A stretch of DNA of 58,423 nt from PVC group bacterium (lineage in GTDB: Bacteria; Auribacterota; Erginobacteria; Erginobacterales; PUNC01): contig PUNC01000113.1 of NCBI GenBank assembly GCA_003551625.1, positions 1 to 58,423 of the forward strand. The letters are read 5' to 3'. Below are positions 7,860-16,246 of the stretch, piece by piece (position 1 is the stretch's first letter; every line of letters starts with the position of its first letter). The notes beneath the pieces were generated by a model, which saw nothing but the letters and a program-made list of their open reading frames with translations, did not search any database and was not told the origin of the DNA. Made by a program: the position numbers and the translations under genes.

Positions 7860-8273
7860 ATGAGAAAATGTCCAGCTTGTGGCGAATGGAATTCCGATGA
7901 TTCAACCACCTGCAAATCGTGCGCCACTCCGCTATCGGTTAACACGACTGAATCCCCCAAGCAACCTTTGACAAAACGGGCTCTGTTTATAGTCGGCTTA
8001 AGGCTGATTGGCATTTATCTGATGATATTTGGTTTCCTTGGTGCCCTGCATAAAATGGGTACCAATTATGTAATGCTACGGCTTGTTGCTCGGACTATAA
8101 ATCTTGGATTAGATGAATTTGCGGGAGCTTTTATAGAGAGCATGCAATATTTAAGCATAACCACTGGGGTAATCTGGGATCTGATACGAATTGTTGTAGG
8201 TCTTTATTTATGCAGAGGAGGGAAACTTATTATTAAATTTGTTGGGATGAAAGACGAAGTTCCTATCGGATAA
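7860..8273 (+). CDS. Zinc-ribbon membrane protein
   Basis: 137 aa. The N-terminus carries two CxxC knuckles (CPACG and CKSC, residues 4-21) of a zinc ribbon, followed by a short linker and about three membrane segments (43-62, 65-80, 95-118). Such ribbon-plus-helix proteins are common in bacteria and their roles are mostly unknown. The ribosome-binding site is poor. The gene belongs to the AT-rich run of small membrane proteins. Confidence 0.6.
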   Translation: MRKCPACGEWNSDDSTTCKSCATPLSVNTTESPKQPLTKRALFIVGLRLIGIYLMIFGFLGALHKMGTNYVMLRLVARTINLGLDEFAGAFIESMQYLSITTGVIWDLIRIVVGLYLCRGGKLIIKFVGMKDEVPIG

Positions 8274-8299
8274 TAATCCAAAAGCCGGAAGACAGAGGG

Positions 8300-8554
8300 A
8301 TGATAGTAGAGATCATATTCCTTAGCGTATTTGGGTTAATCTCGCTGCTGTGCGCGATTCACCTCTGGAGGCGGCGCGACGCGACCTTGCTGATGAAGAT
8401 TCGCTGGACCATAGTCATCTTCATTCCCCTGGCGGGCCCGATTTTCTATGGAGGATTCTTCAAGGCTCCTGACCGATCCGGTTACCGGAAACACTGGCCG
8501 GAAGACCGCGGCGGTCTCCCGCCCGGAGGGGAATTTACCGGCCGATGGCGATAA
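8300..8554 (+). CDS. Small PLDc_N-like membrane protein
   Basis: 84 aa with two hydrophobic segments. The second is RWTIVIFIPLAGPIFYGGFF, close to the W-x-x-V-x-x-x-P-x-x-G-P-x-x-Y pattern of the PLDc_N (phospholipase D N-terminal-like) small membrane proteins. The tail is polar and Pro/Gly-rich. AGAGGG precedes the ATG. It ends the run of small membrane genes; composition rises to the local high-GC level. Confidence 0.55.
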   Translation: MIVEIIFLSVFGLISLLCAIHLWRRRDATLLMKIRWTIVIFIPLAGPIFYGGFFKAPDRSGYRKHWPEDRGGLPPGGEFTGRWR

Positions 8555-9253
8555 AAAACCTGGGGTCAAACCTTAGCAATGATACCTTTTCTTCGATGAT
8601 CAGTGATCCGCAAAAGACGGCAAAGACAGGGTCAGTCCGTGCATATATGCAAAATGACCGAAAGACCGGATTTTGAAGTGCAAAACGAATAGAAGGGGTG
8701 TGGAGACGGTTTGAAGAGCTGGTCTCAATTCGCGACCAGCTCAAAGATTTAGAGGAGACCGTTTGGGACGGTCAGTGAGGGTGGGTGGCGGAGATTGCTT
8801 CGTCGGCCCGAAGGTTTTCGGGCCTCCTCGCAATGACGGTTCATACGGAAGGATGTGGAGATTGCTTCGTCGTCCCCCACCGGGATCGGTGGGGGACTTC
8901 TCGCAATGACGGCGAGTGAAGGCGCCCGCCGGAGATTGCTTCGTCCCCCTCGCTCCGCTCGGGGTCCTCGCAATGACGGTGAGAGTGGATGCTTGATGGG
9001 GGTTTTCTTGCTTTTTGGTTTCGGTTTCGGCGGCGGCTGCGGTAGCATATCGTCAGCTTCTTCAGGTTATGTGGGTAGATGCAATTGATCATCGCTGGGC
9101 CGGGGGTCTAATCCTGTTCTGAGGAATCGAAGGAATGACTCTTCGGTTGAGATTGCTTCGCTTCGCTCGCAATGACGGTCAATGGAGTCTTCCGGGGTTT
9201 TCCGCGATGACGATTTGGTTTTGTCGGGCGGCCTCTAAAAGCTTGCGTTATAT
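8555..9253. other. Repeat-filled intergenic region
   Basis: About 700 nt without a credible gene. The ORFs drawn across it (8535-8744, 8749-9048, 8841-9092, 8855-9088) are products of repeats read in several frames. It begins with a fragment resembling R2 (GGGGTCAAACCTT, about 8563), then unassigned AT-richer sequence to 8750, then the ATTGCTTC/GCAATGAC hairpin series (8790-9179). The LPS locus starts at its right edge; no strong promoter is visible there. Confidence 0.65.
8790..9179. repeat. Series of ATTGCTTC...GCAATGAC hairpin repeats
   Basis: Four units share the ends GAGATTGCTTC and CGCAATGACGG: 8790-8840, 8857-8912, 8931-8980 and 9149-9179. Each encloses a different stem (for example GTCCCCCACCG/CGGTGGGGGAC in unit 2), so the ends are conserved while the middle stem varies in sequence but stays paired. 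A degraded fifth end (CGCGATGACG) follows near 9203. The outer word pair is a widespread intergenic palindrome in several bacterial phyla. Confidence 0.88.
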
Positions 9254-10120
9254 ATGGCGGCATACTACCTGATTCTTCTGCTGGGATGGCTGGTGCGGGC
9301 GCTGCCGGCGCCGTTCGCCCGCCGGCTCGGACGGTCGGCGGGCCGCCTGTTTTACCATCTGGACCGCCGGCACCGGCGGATCGCCCTGGACAACCTGCGG
9401 GCGGTCTTTCCGGAAAAGACCGAAGAATGGCGACGCCGGACCGCGCGGGAATCTTTCGGCTGGATGGGTTTCAACCTGACCGAATTTCTCAGAATCCCCC
9501 TGGTGGCCCGGGCCGGGCCGGAAGCCGTCTTCCGGCCGCGGGGGCTGGAGAAGGTGAACGCCGCCCGCGCCCGGGGGAAGGGTATAGTCTTCGTCACCTT
9601 TCATTACGGAAACTGGGAATACCTGGGTTTCTCCCCCCGTTTCCTGGGATTTCCGGTGGCCGTGGTGGCCCAGGAGATCAAGAACCCCGCCGTGGACGGA
9701 TTGATCAACGATATCCGGGAGCTGACCGGGGTTGAAGTCCTGCCCAAGAACGAAAGCTCGGCCGTTCTGTTGAGCCTGCTCCGGCGCAACTCGGCGGTGG
9801 CGATCGTGGCCGACCAGAGAGCGCGGAAGATGGGGGTGAAGATCGACTTCCTCGGCCGCCCCGCTTCGGCGACCGCCGCCCCGGCGGTCCTGGCCCTCCG
9901 TTCCGGCGCGGCGGTGATACCGGTTTTTATTGATTTTGACGGTGAAGGCGGTTATGAGGTGGTCTTCGGCGATGAGATCGCCCCCGCCGCCGGCCTCCCC
10001 CCGACCGACGCCGTCCGGGAGCTGACCGGGAGGATAAACCGGGCGCTGGCCGATAGGTTGCGGGCCGCTCCCGAACCCTGGATGTGGGGCCATCGCCGCT
10101 GGCTGGACGCCGCGAGATGA
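9254..10120 (+). CDS. lpxL: LpxL/HtrB-family lipid A acyltransferase
   Basis: Predicted inner-membrane acyltransferase that adds a secondary acyl chain to Kdo-lipid A or its precursor. 288 aa, close to the family's usual 290-310. An N-terminal hydrophobic anchor is followed by the catalytic HX4E motif HYGNWE (His117, Glu122), the NxxAVFPE-like region near residue 47 and the C-terminal PEPWMWGHRRW typical of the family. It is the first gene of the LPS operon and its stop overlaps the next start (ATGA). No good ribosome-binding site precedes the ATG. Which acyl position or chain it uses cannot be read from sequence. Confidence 0.88.
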   Translation: MAAYYLILLLGWLVRALPAPFARRLGRSAGRLFYHLDRRHRRIALDNLRAVFPEKTEEWRRRTARESFGWMGFNLTEFLRIPLVARAGPEAVFRPRGLEKVNAARARGKGIVFVTFHYGNWEYLGFSPRFLGFPVAVVAQEIKNPAVDGLINDIRELTGVEVLPKNESSAVLLSLLRRNSAVAIVADQRARKMGVKIDFLGRPASATAAPAVLALRSGAAVIPVFIDFDGEGGYEVVFGDEIAPAAGLPPTDAVRELTGRINRALADRLRAAPEPWMWGHRRWLDAAR

Positions 10121-11139
10121 GAGAGATCTCCAAGATTTTGATCAAGGCCCCCAACTGGCTGGGAGACTGCGTCTTCGCCGCTCCCGCGGCGGGGAAGCTG
10201 AAGGCCGACCATCCCGCCGCCCGGATCTCGGTTCTGGCCAAAGATTCCCTGGCGCCGTTCTGGGAGCTGGTCCCCGGGGTGGACGCGGTCATCGGATACG
10301 AGAAGCGGCGGGGATGGGCGGGGCTGCGGGCGGCGGCGGCTACGGTGGCGGGACTGAGGCGGGAGAGGTATGACCTGGCGGTAATCTTCCCGCGCTCGTT
10401 CTCCTCGGCCCTGTGGTGTTTCACGGCCGGAATCGCCGAGCGGCGGGGATACGCCGCCGAAGGCCGCCGGCTGTTGCTCAACCGGGTGGTCGAGCCGAAG
10501 ACTGATTACCGGCAAACCCCCCGGGTGGACTACTACTACGCCCTGGTCGGCGATCCCGGAAAGGACCGGCCCCGGCCCCGGCTGGAGATACCGGAACGGG
10601 AGATCGAGGAGGCCCGGGACCAACTCCGGCGGCTTGTCGGCTCCGACCGGATCGAAAACCCGGTGGGCCTCCATCCGGGGGGGTATTACGGTTCGGCCAA
10701 GCGCTGGCCGGTAGAACATTTCAGCCGCCTGGCCCGGCGACTGGCCCGTTCCGGCCGGACGGTGCTGGTTTTCGGAGGTCAAGGCGACCGGGAGACCGCC
10801 GGGAAGATCGTTTCCGGGGCCCCGTCCGGGGTGTGGAGCCTCGCCGGCGAGACGGGATTGAAACGGCTGGCGGCTTTGCTTAAACTCTGCCGGGTCGTGG
10901 TGGCCAACGACAGCGGTCCCCTTCATCTCGCCGCCGCCGTGGAGACGGCGGTGGTCGGGCTGTTCGGATCGACGAATCCCGTCGCCACCGGTCCCCGGGG
11001 AAAGGCGGTCAGGGTCATCTATCGCGGTCTCCCCTGTAGCCCCTGCCTGCTCCGGACCTGCCCGAAGGGCCTGGAATGTATGGTTTCGATCGGCGTTGAA
11101 GAAGTGATGGCCGCGGTGGAGGAGCTCTGGAATAGTTAA
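10117..11139 (+). CDS. waaF: Lipopolysaccharide heptosyltransferase II
   Basis: GT9 glycosyltransferase that uses ADP-L-glycero-D-manno-heptose to extend the LPS inner core. I moved the start from 10084 to the ATG at 10117, which overlaps the upstream TGA and gives MREISKILIKAPNWLGDC, the expected WaaF N-terminus (340 aa). Further signatures are VGLHPGGYYGSAKRWP in the nucleotide-sugar domain and NDSGPLHLAAAVETAVVGLF near the C-terminus. It is followed 6 nt later by a second GT9 enzyme. Assignment to heptosyltransferase II rests on the APNWLGD motif. Confidence 0.9.
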   Translation: MREISKILIKAPNWLGDCVFAAPAAGKLKADHPAARISVLAKDSLAPFWELVPGVDAVIGYEKRRGWAGLRAAAATVAGLRRERYDLAVIFPRSFSSALWCFTAGIAERRGYAAEGRRLLLNRVVEPKTDYRQTPRVDYYYALVGDPGKDRPRPRLEIPEREIEEARDQLRRLVGSDRIENPVGLHPGGYYGSAKRWPVEHFSRLARRLARSGRTVLVFGGQGDRETAGKIVSGAPSGVWSLAGETGLKRLAALLKLCRVVVANDSGPLHLAAAVETAVVGLFGSTNPVATGPRGKAVRVIYRGLPCSPCLLRTCPKGLECMVSIGVEEVMAAVEELWNS

Positions 11140-11145
11140 GGAATT

Positions 11146-12204
11146 ATGAAAGCGAATCTCCAGTTCAAGCCGCGGAGCGTCCTGATAGTTAAACTGGGCT
11201 CGATCGGCGACGTGGTCAATTCCCTGCCGCTGGCCAACGCCCTCAAGGACTCCCGGCCCGATCTCCGGCTGGGCTGGCTGGTGGAGCCCAAATCCCTGCC
11301 GGTGATCGAGGACCACGACGCCGTGGACGAGGTTATCGTCTTCCGCCGGGAACTCGGCCTCTCCGGTGTCGGGCGGGCGTTGCGGGAGATCAGGCTCTTC
11401 CGGCCGGACCTGGTCGTGGATCTTCAGCGGATCCTGCGCAGCGGCTTCTTCACCTTCTTTTCCGGTTGCCGCTACCGGCTCGGTTTCAACCGCGGCCGCT
11501 GCAAGGAGATGTCCTGGCTCTTCTACAACCGGAGAATCCCCGCCGCCGATTCCGGCGAGCATATGGTGACCCAGTACCTGGAATTCGCCTCTTACCTGGG
11601 CCTGCCGGAAACGGAGGCGGTCTTCAAGCTTCCGATCGGGGAGAGCGAACGCGCCCGCGCCACCCGGCTCCTGCCGCCGGCGGCCTTGAAGGGCGAAATC
11701 ATCTGTCTCAATCTCGGCGCCACCAAGCCGGCCAACCGCTGGCCGGACGGCCACTGGGCCCGGCTGGCGGATCTGCTGGCCTCCCGCGACGACACCACGG
11801 TCGTCCTGACCGGCGGGGAAGGGGACGTCGCCGCCGCCCGCTCGGTGCTGGCGGAATCGCGGTCCGCCGAGGCGCTGGTGGACCTGGCCGGCCGGACGAC
11901 GCTGAAGGAGCTGGGCGGTCTTTACGATCTGGCCGCGGCCGTGGTCTCTTCCGACAGCGGTCCGATGCACATCGCCTCGGCCCTGGGGACCAGGACGATC
12001 GGCCTGTTCGGGCCCTCCTCCCCCCGCCGCACCGGCCCCTGGAACCATCTCCAGCTTGTCGTCCGAAGCGGGGAGGAATGCTCTCCCTGCGGGAAGAGAC
12101 GCTGCCGGCGGGATGACTGTATGAGCGCGATCCCGCCGGAGGAGGTCTTCCGGCGGCTCACCGCGCCGGAAGAGGAGGGCGGCGGTGACCGGAAGGATGG
12201 CTGA
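11146..12204 (+). CDS. waaC: GT9 heptosyltransferase (WaaC-like)
   Basis: 352-aa GT9 enzyme. The start VLIVKLGSIGDVVNSLP is typical of heptosyltransferase I-type enzymes, with LNLGATKPANRWP in the middle and SSDSGPMHIASALGTRTIGLF at the donor site. A C-terminal Cys cluster (CSPCGKRRCRRDDC) is also seen in the preceding waaF (CSPCLLRTC), as in many GT9 proteins. It probably adds the first heptose to Kdo, but distinguishing WaaC from other GT9 heptosyltransferases (WaaQ-like) needs alignment. Its 3' end overlaps the next gene by 20 nt. Confidence 0.82.
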   Translation: MKANLQFKPRSVLIVKLGSIGDVVNSLPLANALKDSRPDLRLGWLVEPKSLPVIEDHDAVDEVIVFRRELGLSGVGRALREIRLFRPDLVVDLQRILRSGFFTFFSGCRYRLGFNRGRCKEMSWLFYNRRIPAADSGEHMVTQYLEFASYLGLPETEAVFKLPIGESERARATRLLPPAALKGEIICLNLGATKPANRWPDGHWARLADLLASRDDTTVVLTGGEGDVAAARSVLAESRSAEALVDLAGRTTLKELGGLYDLAAAVVSSDSGPMHIASALGTRTIGLFGPSSPRRTGPWNHLQLVVRSGEECSPCGKRRCRRDDCMSAIPPEEVFRRLTAPEEEGGGDRKDG

Positions 12205-13087
12205 AAAGCTCCAGCCCGCCCCTCCCGAAGGTTTCGCGGTCAGCTCGCGGCCGGGAATCGTTTTCGTGTTCCGGGAAACCTGGCGGGACGAAATCATATC
12301 GCAGGGCGAGGCGATCCGGGCCGGCGAGGTCGGGACCGTCTTCCTGGAAGGAAGGGGCCGGAACCCGGTCCTCGGCCGCGGGGACCGGATGGTGGTCTGG
12401 AGACATTGCCGCCACGGCGGGATGCTCCGGAGCGTCACCTCCGACCGTTTTTTCCATCCCCGCCGGTTCTTAAACGAACTCCGGCTTCAGGCGGAGGCCC
12501 TCCGGGCGGGAGTGCCCACCGCCGAGCCGCTCGGGCTGATGATCGAGCGGGCCGGCCTTCTCTTCGTCCGCTGCCGGCTGGCCACCCGTTACCTTGCCGG
12601 GAGCCGGGACTGGCTGTCTTTTTACCGGCAACCGCCCCCGGCGGGGGAGATAAAGGACGAGGCTGAACAGAGACGGCTGGCCCGGGGCTTCGGAAAGGCG
12701 GTCTCCCGGCTGCACGAGGCCGGTTTCGACCATCACGATCTGCAGTTGAAAAACCTGCTCTTCTCCGGAAGCGGGAATTCGGGGGGATTCTTCGTAATCG
12801 ATTTCGACCGCGCGCGCCGCCGAAAGCCTCTCGGCCGCCGCCGGAGGGCGGGGAATCTGTTGCGCCTTCACCGATCTTACCTCAAGATGTGTTTTTCCAC
12901 GGGACGGCCCCCCGGTTCCGCGCCGGCTCGTTTTCTCCGGGCATACGCGCCCGGCGACCGGTCCTTAAGAAGATACGTTTTCGAAAGGGCCCGGAAGGCG
13001 CGATGGAGCAACCGGGCGCATCGCTGTCTCTGGGGGGCGTCCGTGAAGCTCAAAGGCGGCTGTTACGCGCGTTCGGCCGGAAGATGA
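12185..13087 (+). CDS. kdkA: Kdo kinase / LPS kinase-like protein
   Basis: 300-aa protein of the eukaryotic-like LPS kinase group (KdkA, RfaP, InaA), predicted to phosphorylate Kdo or a core sugar in the cytoplasm. The catalytic loop is HHDLQLKN (183-190) and the metal-binding motif is DFDRAR (206-211), with HGG and the RF-x-x-E region before them. GTG at 12185 is preferred to ATG at 12197 because GGAGGG lies at proper spacing before it. It is nested in the heptosyltransferase operon, overlapping both neighbours. The exact acceptor is inferred from context. Confidence 0.8.
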   Translation: MTGRMAEKLQPAPPEGFAVSSRPGIVFVFRETWRDEIISQGEAIRAGEVGTVFLEGRGRNPVLGRGDRMVVWRHCRHGGMLRSVTSDRFFHPRRFLNELRLQAEALRAGVPTAEPLGLMIERAGLLFVRCRLATRYLAGSRDWLSFYRQPPPAGEIKDEAEQRRLARGFGKAVSRLHEAGFDHHDLQLKNLLFSGSGNSGGFFVIDFDRARRRKPLGRRRRAGNLLRLHRSYLKMCFSTGRPPGSAPARFLRAYAPGDRSLRRYVFERARKARWSNRAHRCLWGASVKLKGGCYARSAGR

Positions 13088-14247
13088 AGATCGCTTTTTG
13101 CCTGGAACAATTCAACCCCGAGCGGGGAGGGGCGGAGGTTTACGTGGCCGATCTTGCCCGCCTGATGTGCGCCCGCGGCCATCAGGTATCCGTCCTCACC
13201 ACCACCAGCTCCGTCCTTCCGGCCGAAAACCTTCAAATCCGGCTGATTTCCACGCCGCGCCGTCCCCGCTTTCTCCACGCCCTCGCCTACGCCTTTCGGA
13301 CCCGCCGAGCGGTGCGGGCCGAAAAATTCGACGTGGTCCACGCCTTCGAGAGGTCTCTGGGTATGAATATCGTGCAGCCTCTGGGAGGCTCATACGCGGC
13401 CAGCCTGGAAGGCAACCTGCGATCGCTCCGCGGACGGTGGGGCCGGGCGGCCAAGAAACTCAGCTACCTTCTGAGCCCGCGCCGGTGGGCCTATTTCGCG
13501 GTGGAGAAACGGCAGTTGCGGGAGGCCGGGCTGGTGATCGCCATCTCGGCGATGGTGAAGAGCGACCTGGTCCGTTTCAACCGGGTCGACCCCCGCCGGA
13601 TCCGGATCGTCCGCAACGGGGTCGACCTGAACAAATTCAATCCCGCCAACCGCGACCGGTTCCGCGCTAAAGTCCGGAAAGAGATCGGGGTGGGGCCGGA
13701 CGATTTCGTCCTACTTTTCGTCGCCCACAATTTCCGTCTCAAGGGGCTTTCCCCGCTGATCCGGTTGATGAAGCTGCTCAAGGAGCAAAAACCCGACACC
13801 CGGTTCCGGCTGGCGGTCCTGGGAAACGGGAGGCGGACGAAGTTCGCCGCCTGCGCCCGCCGGCACGGGGTTGAATCCGAGGTCTTGTTTCTGGGCGGCC
13901 GCCCGTTCACCGAAGCCTATTACGCGGCGGCCGATATCTGCGTGCATCCCAGCTATTACGACCCTTCCGCGCTGGTGGTGCTGGAAGCGATGGCCAGCGG
14001 GCTGCCGGTGATAACCACCGTCTTCTGCGGAGCCTCGGAGGCGATCGAGCACGGCGTCAGCGGTTTCGTGATCGACAACCCCGATGACGAAGAGAAGCTG
14101 GCGGGACCGGTGCTGGAGCTGCTGGATCCGCAGCTCCGGGAGCGGATCGGGACGGCCGCCCGCGCTTGCGCCGAGTCCTACCCCTACGCCCGGAACCAGA
14201 TGGAGATTCTGGAAATCTATAATGAATATCTTGGCTCTCACGCCTGA
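13084..14247 (+). CDS. GT4 glycosyltransferase
   Basis: 387-aa GT-B fold glycosyltransferase of family 4, probably acting on the LPS core or O-antigen. The true start is the ATG at 13084, overlapping the upstream TGA; the ORF extension back to 12889 is a shadow of the kinase gene. MKIAFCLEQFNPERGGAEVY is the acceptor-domain start. The donor domain shows VDLNKFNP, FVAHNFRLKGLSPLI and the EX7E-type HPSYYDPSALVVLEAMASG. Sugar specificity is unknown. The next gene begins 26 nt before this stop. Confidence 0.85.
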   Translation: MKIAFCLEQFNPERGGAEVYVADLARLMCARGHQVSVLTTTSSVLPAENLQIRLISTPRRPRFLHALAYAFRTRRAVRAEKFDVVHAFERSLGMNIVQPLGGSYAASLEGNLRSLRGRWGRAAKKLSYLLSPRRWAYFAVEKRQLREAGLVIAISAMVKSDLVRFNRVDPRRIRIVRNGVDLNKFNPANRDRFRAKVRKEIGVGPDDFVLLFVAHNFRLKGLSPLIRLMKLLKEQKPDTRFRLAVLGNGRRTKFAACARRHGVESEVLFLGGRPFTEAYYAAADICVHPSYYDPSALVVLEAMASGLPVITTVFCGASEAIEHGVSGFVIDNPDDEEKLAGPVLELLDPQLRERIGTAARACAESYPYARNQMEILEIYNEYLGSHA

Positions 14248-15205
14248 TCTCTCCCTGGCCAGCAGCCGTCTTCGGCTGTCCCAGTATATTCCCATCCTGG
14301 ACGCGGCGGGGATCAAGCTCGAGGTCGGGGAATACCGGGGCGGCGCCCGGACGCGGCTGGAGCTTCTGCGCTCGGCCCGGGAATACCAGGCGGTGCTGCT
14401 TCACCGAAAGCTGATAAACCCGCTGGAGCTGAAGATACTCCGTTCCCGCGCCCGCCGGCTCGTCTTCGACTTCGATGACGCGGTGATGTTCCGGGATTCC
14501 AACTCCGCGCGTCAGGATTCCGCCGCCCGCCGCCGGCGTTTCGCGGCCCTGACCGCCGCGGCCGACCTGGTGATCGCCGGCAATGACTATCTGGCCGGCT
14601 GGGCCCGGCGCCGGGCCGGCCGGGTGGCGGTAATCCCCACGCCGGTCGATCTTACGAAATTTCCCGCCGACCCGCCGCCGCCCGACGGGTCGACCGTGGG
14701 CTGGATCGGGAGCGCCCCCAACCTGCTCTATCTCGATCAGGCCGCGCCCGCCCTGACCCTGCTTGCCCGGCGGGGGGTGGATTTCGTCTTCAAGATCATC
14801 AGCGACGGATTTGTCGATATCGAAGGGGTGCGGACCGTTAAAAAGCGCTGGTCCGAAGCCGAGGAGGCTTCGGAGCTCGCGAGTCTCTCGGTGGGGATCG
14901 CCCCGCTTCGTTCCGACCCCTGGGCGGAGGGGAAATGCGGCTTCAAGGTTCTCCAGTATTTCGCCGCCGCCCGGCCCGCGGTCTGCTCTCCGGTCGGGGC
15001 CAACCGTTCGATAGTCCGCCCCGGAATCAACGGTTTCTGGGCCGACTCCGTATCGGAGTGGGCTGAAGCGCTCAAAAAACTGCTGGATTCGCCTCGCCTG
15101 CGGGAAGAGTCGGGTCGAAACGGCCGGAAGCTGGTGGAGCAGGAGTTCAGTCTCCGCGCGGTCGCCCCCCGCCTGGCGGCGGCCCTGCGGAGCCTGGAAC
15201 GGTGA
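14222..15205 (+). CDS. GT4-like glycosyltransferase
   Basis: 327 aa from the ATG at 14222 (the ORF track's 14084 start is a shadow). It starts MNILALTPDLSLASSRLR, a form seen in GT4-like proteins that lack the glycine-rich N-terminal loop. RLVFDFDDAVMFRDS in the acceptor half and the donor-side GIAPLRSDPWAEGKCGFKVLQY match a distinct GT4 subgroup where the usual EX7E is replaced by a K-x-x-x-K-x-x-Q-Y pattern. It overlaps the upstream gene by 26 nt, so the two are probably translationally coupled. Substrate unknown. Confidence 0.8.
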   Translation: MNILALTPDLSLASSRLRLSQYIPILDAAGIKLEVGEYRGGARTRLELLRSAREYQAVLLHRKLINPLELKILRSRARRLVFDFDDAVMFRDSNSARQDSAARRRRFAALTAAADLVIAGNDYLAGWARRRAGRVAVIPTPVDLTKFPADPPPPDGSTVGWIGSAPNLLYLDQAAPALTLLARRGVDFVFKIISDGFVDIEGVRTVKKRWSEAEEASELASLSVGIAPLRSDPWAEGKCGFKVLQYFAAARPAVCSPVGANRSIVRPGINGFWADSVSEWAEALKKLLDSPRLREESGRNGRKLVEQEFSLRAVAPRLAAALRSLER

Positions 15206-16200
15206 TTATGGAAGATGCTCGAACCGACAGGGTATCGCTTTCGGTCTGCGTGGCGAGTTGGAACGTCCGGGAACACCTGGAGCGCTGCCTTCGTTCCGTG
15301 GCCGAAAACTCGGGAGAAGAGGCGGAGACGATCGTGGTGGACAACGCCTCCCGGGACGGCAGCGCGGAAATGGTCGCCGAACTCTTCCCCGGAGTCCGCC
15401 TTATCGCCAACCGCCGCAACCGGGGATTCGCGGCCGCCGTCAACCAGGCCCTGGCCGTCGCCCGGGGGCGTTGTCTTCTCCTCCTCAATCCCGACACCGT
15501 CGTCCGGCCCGGTGCTTTCCGGGAGATGACGGACTTCTTCGCCCGCCGGCCCGGGGCGGGCGCGGCCGGCTGCCGGCTCCTGGAGCCGGACGGAAGGGTC
15601 CAGCCGTCGGTGCGGTCTTTCCCCACCTTCGCCTCCGCCCTGGAACGGTTCACCATCCTCGGCCGGCTGCGCCTGCTGCCCGGGGTTCGCCGCCGCTATC
15701 TGCGGGAGGATTTCGATTATCGCTCCCCGGCGGAGGTGGACCAGGTAATGGGGGCGGCGCTCTTCCTGCGCCGGGAGGCGCTGGAGGAGGTCGGGTTTCT
15801 GGATGAGCGCTTCTTTCTTTACTTCGAGGAAGTCGATCTCTGCCGCCGCCTCAAATCGGCGGGCTGGGAGATATGGTATAATCCCCGGGCCGCCGTGGTT
15901 CATTACGGCGGGGCCAGCTTCGAGCAGGCCGCGGGCCGATCCCGGCTCTGGCTGCTCGAAAGCCAGCTTAAATACTTCCGGAAACACCGGCGTCCCCTCC
16001 CGGCCGCCGTTTTCACGGCTCTCTTTAAACCGCTGGTCCTGCTGGGGGAGGGCTGGGGGTTGGCGACGGCCGGAGGCGAGCTGCTGGCCTCCCGCCTGCG
16101 GCCGGGGTCCCGGGAGCGGATGATGGAGAAGGAAAAACGTTGGCGCCGAAAACTCGACTTCTTCCGCTTCTTTCTGCCCCGGTTCATCCTCCGGGGATGA
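15202..16200 (+). CDS. GT2 glycosyltransferase (rhamnosyltransferase-like)
   Basis: 332-aa GT-A enzyme of family 2, WbbL/RfbF-like. Signatures are SVCVASWNVREHLERCL at the N-terminus, VVDNASRDGS, NRGFAAAVNQAL, the DXD-type LLLNPDT and, later, GAALFLRREALEEVGFLDE with FFLYFEEVDLCRRL. This combination is typical of enzymes adding rhamnose or similar sugars to LPS or cell-wall glycans. GTG 15202 overlaps the upstream TGA; ATG 15208 is an equally plausible start. The C-terminal 70 residues are basic with an amphipathic stretch that could touch the membrane. Confidence 0.87.
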   Translation: MIMEDARTDRVSLSVCVASWNVREHLERCLRSVAENSGEEAETIVVDNASRDGSAEMVAELFPGVRLIANRRNRGFAAAVNQALAVARGRCLLLLNPDTVVRPGAFREMTDFFARRPGAGAAGCRLLEPDGRVQPSVRSFPTFASALERFTILGRLRLLPGVRRRYLREDFDYRSPAEVDQVMGAALFLRREALEEVGFLDERFFLYFEEVDLCRRLKSAGWEIWYNPRAAVVHYGGASFEQAAGRSRLWLLESQLKYFRKHRRPLPAAVFTALFKPLVLLGEGWGLATAGGELLASRLRPGSRERMMEKEKRWRRKLDFFRFFLPRFILRG

Positions 16201-16246
16201 TCCGGTCCGGCGCCGGGAGCCGGGATCTCGGAAGATCGCGAGACCG

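Noticed and set aside
8749-9092. Several overlapping ORFs
   Set aside because: All are translations of the ATTGCTTC hairpin repeats in different frames.
9952-12438. 828-aa minus-strand ORF
   Set aside because: Antisense shadow of acyltransferase, waaF and waaC genes; typical of high-GC DNA and without domains.
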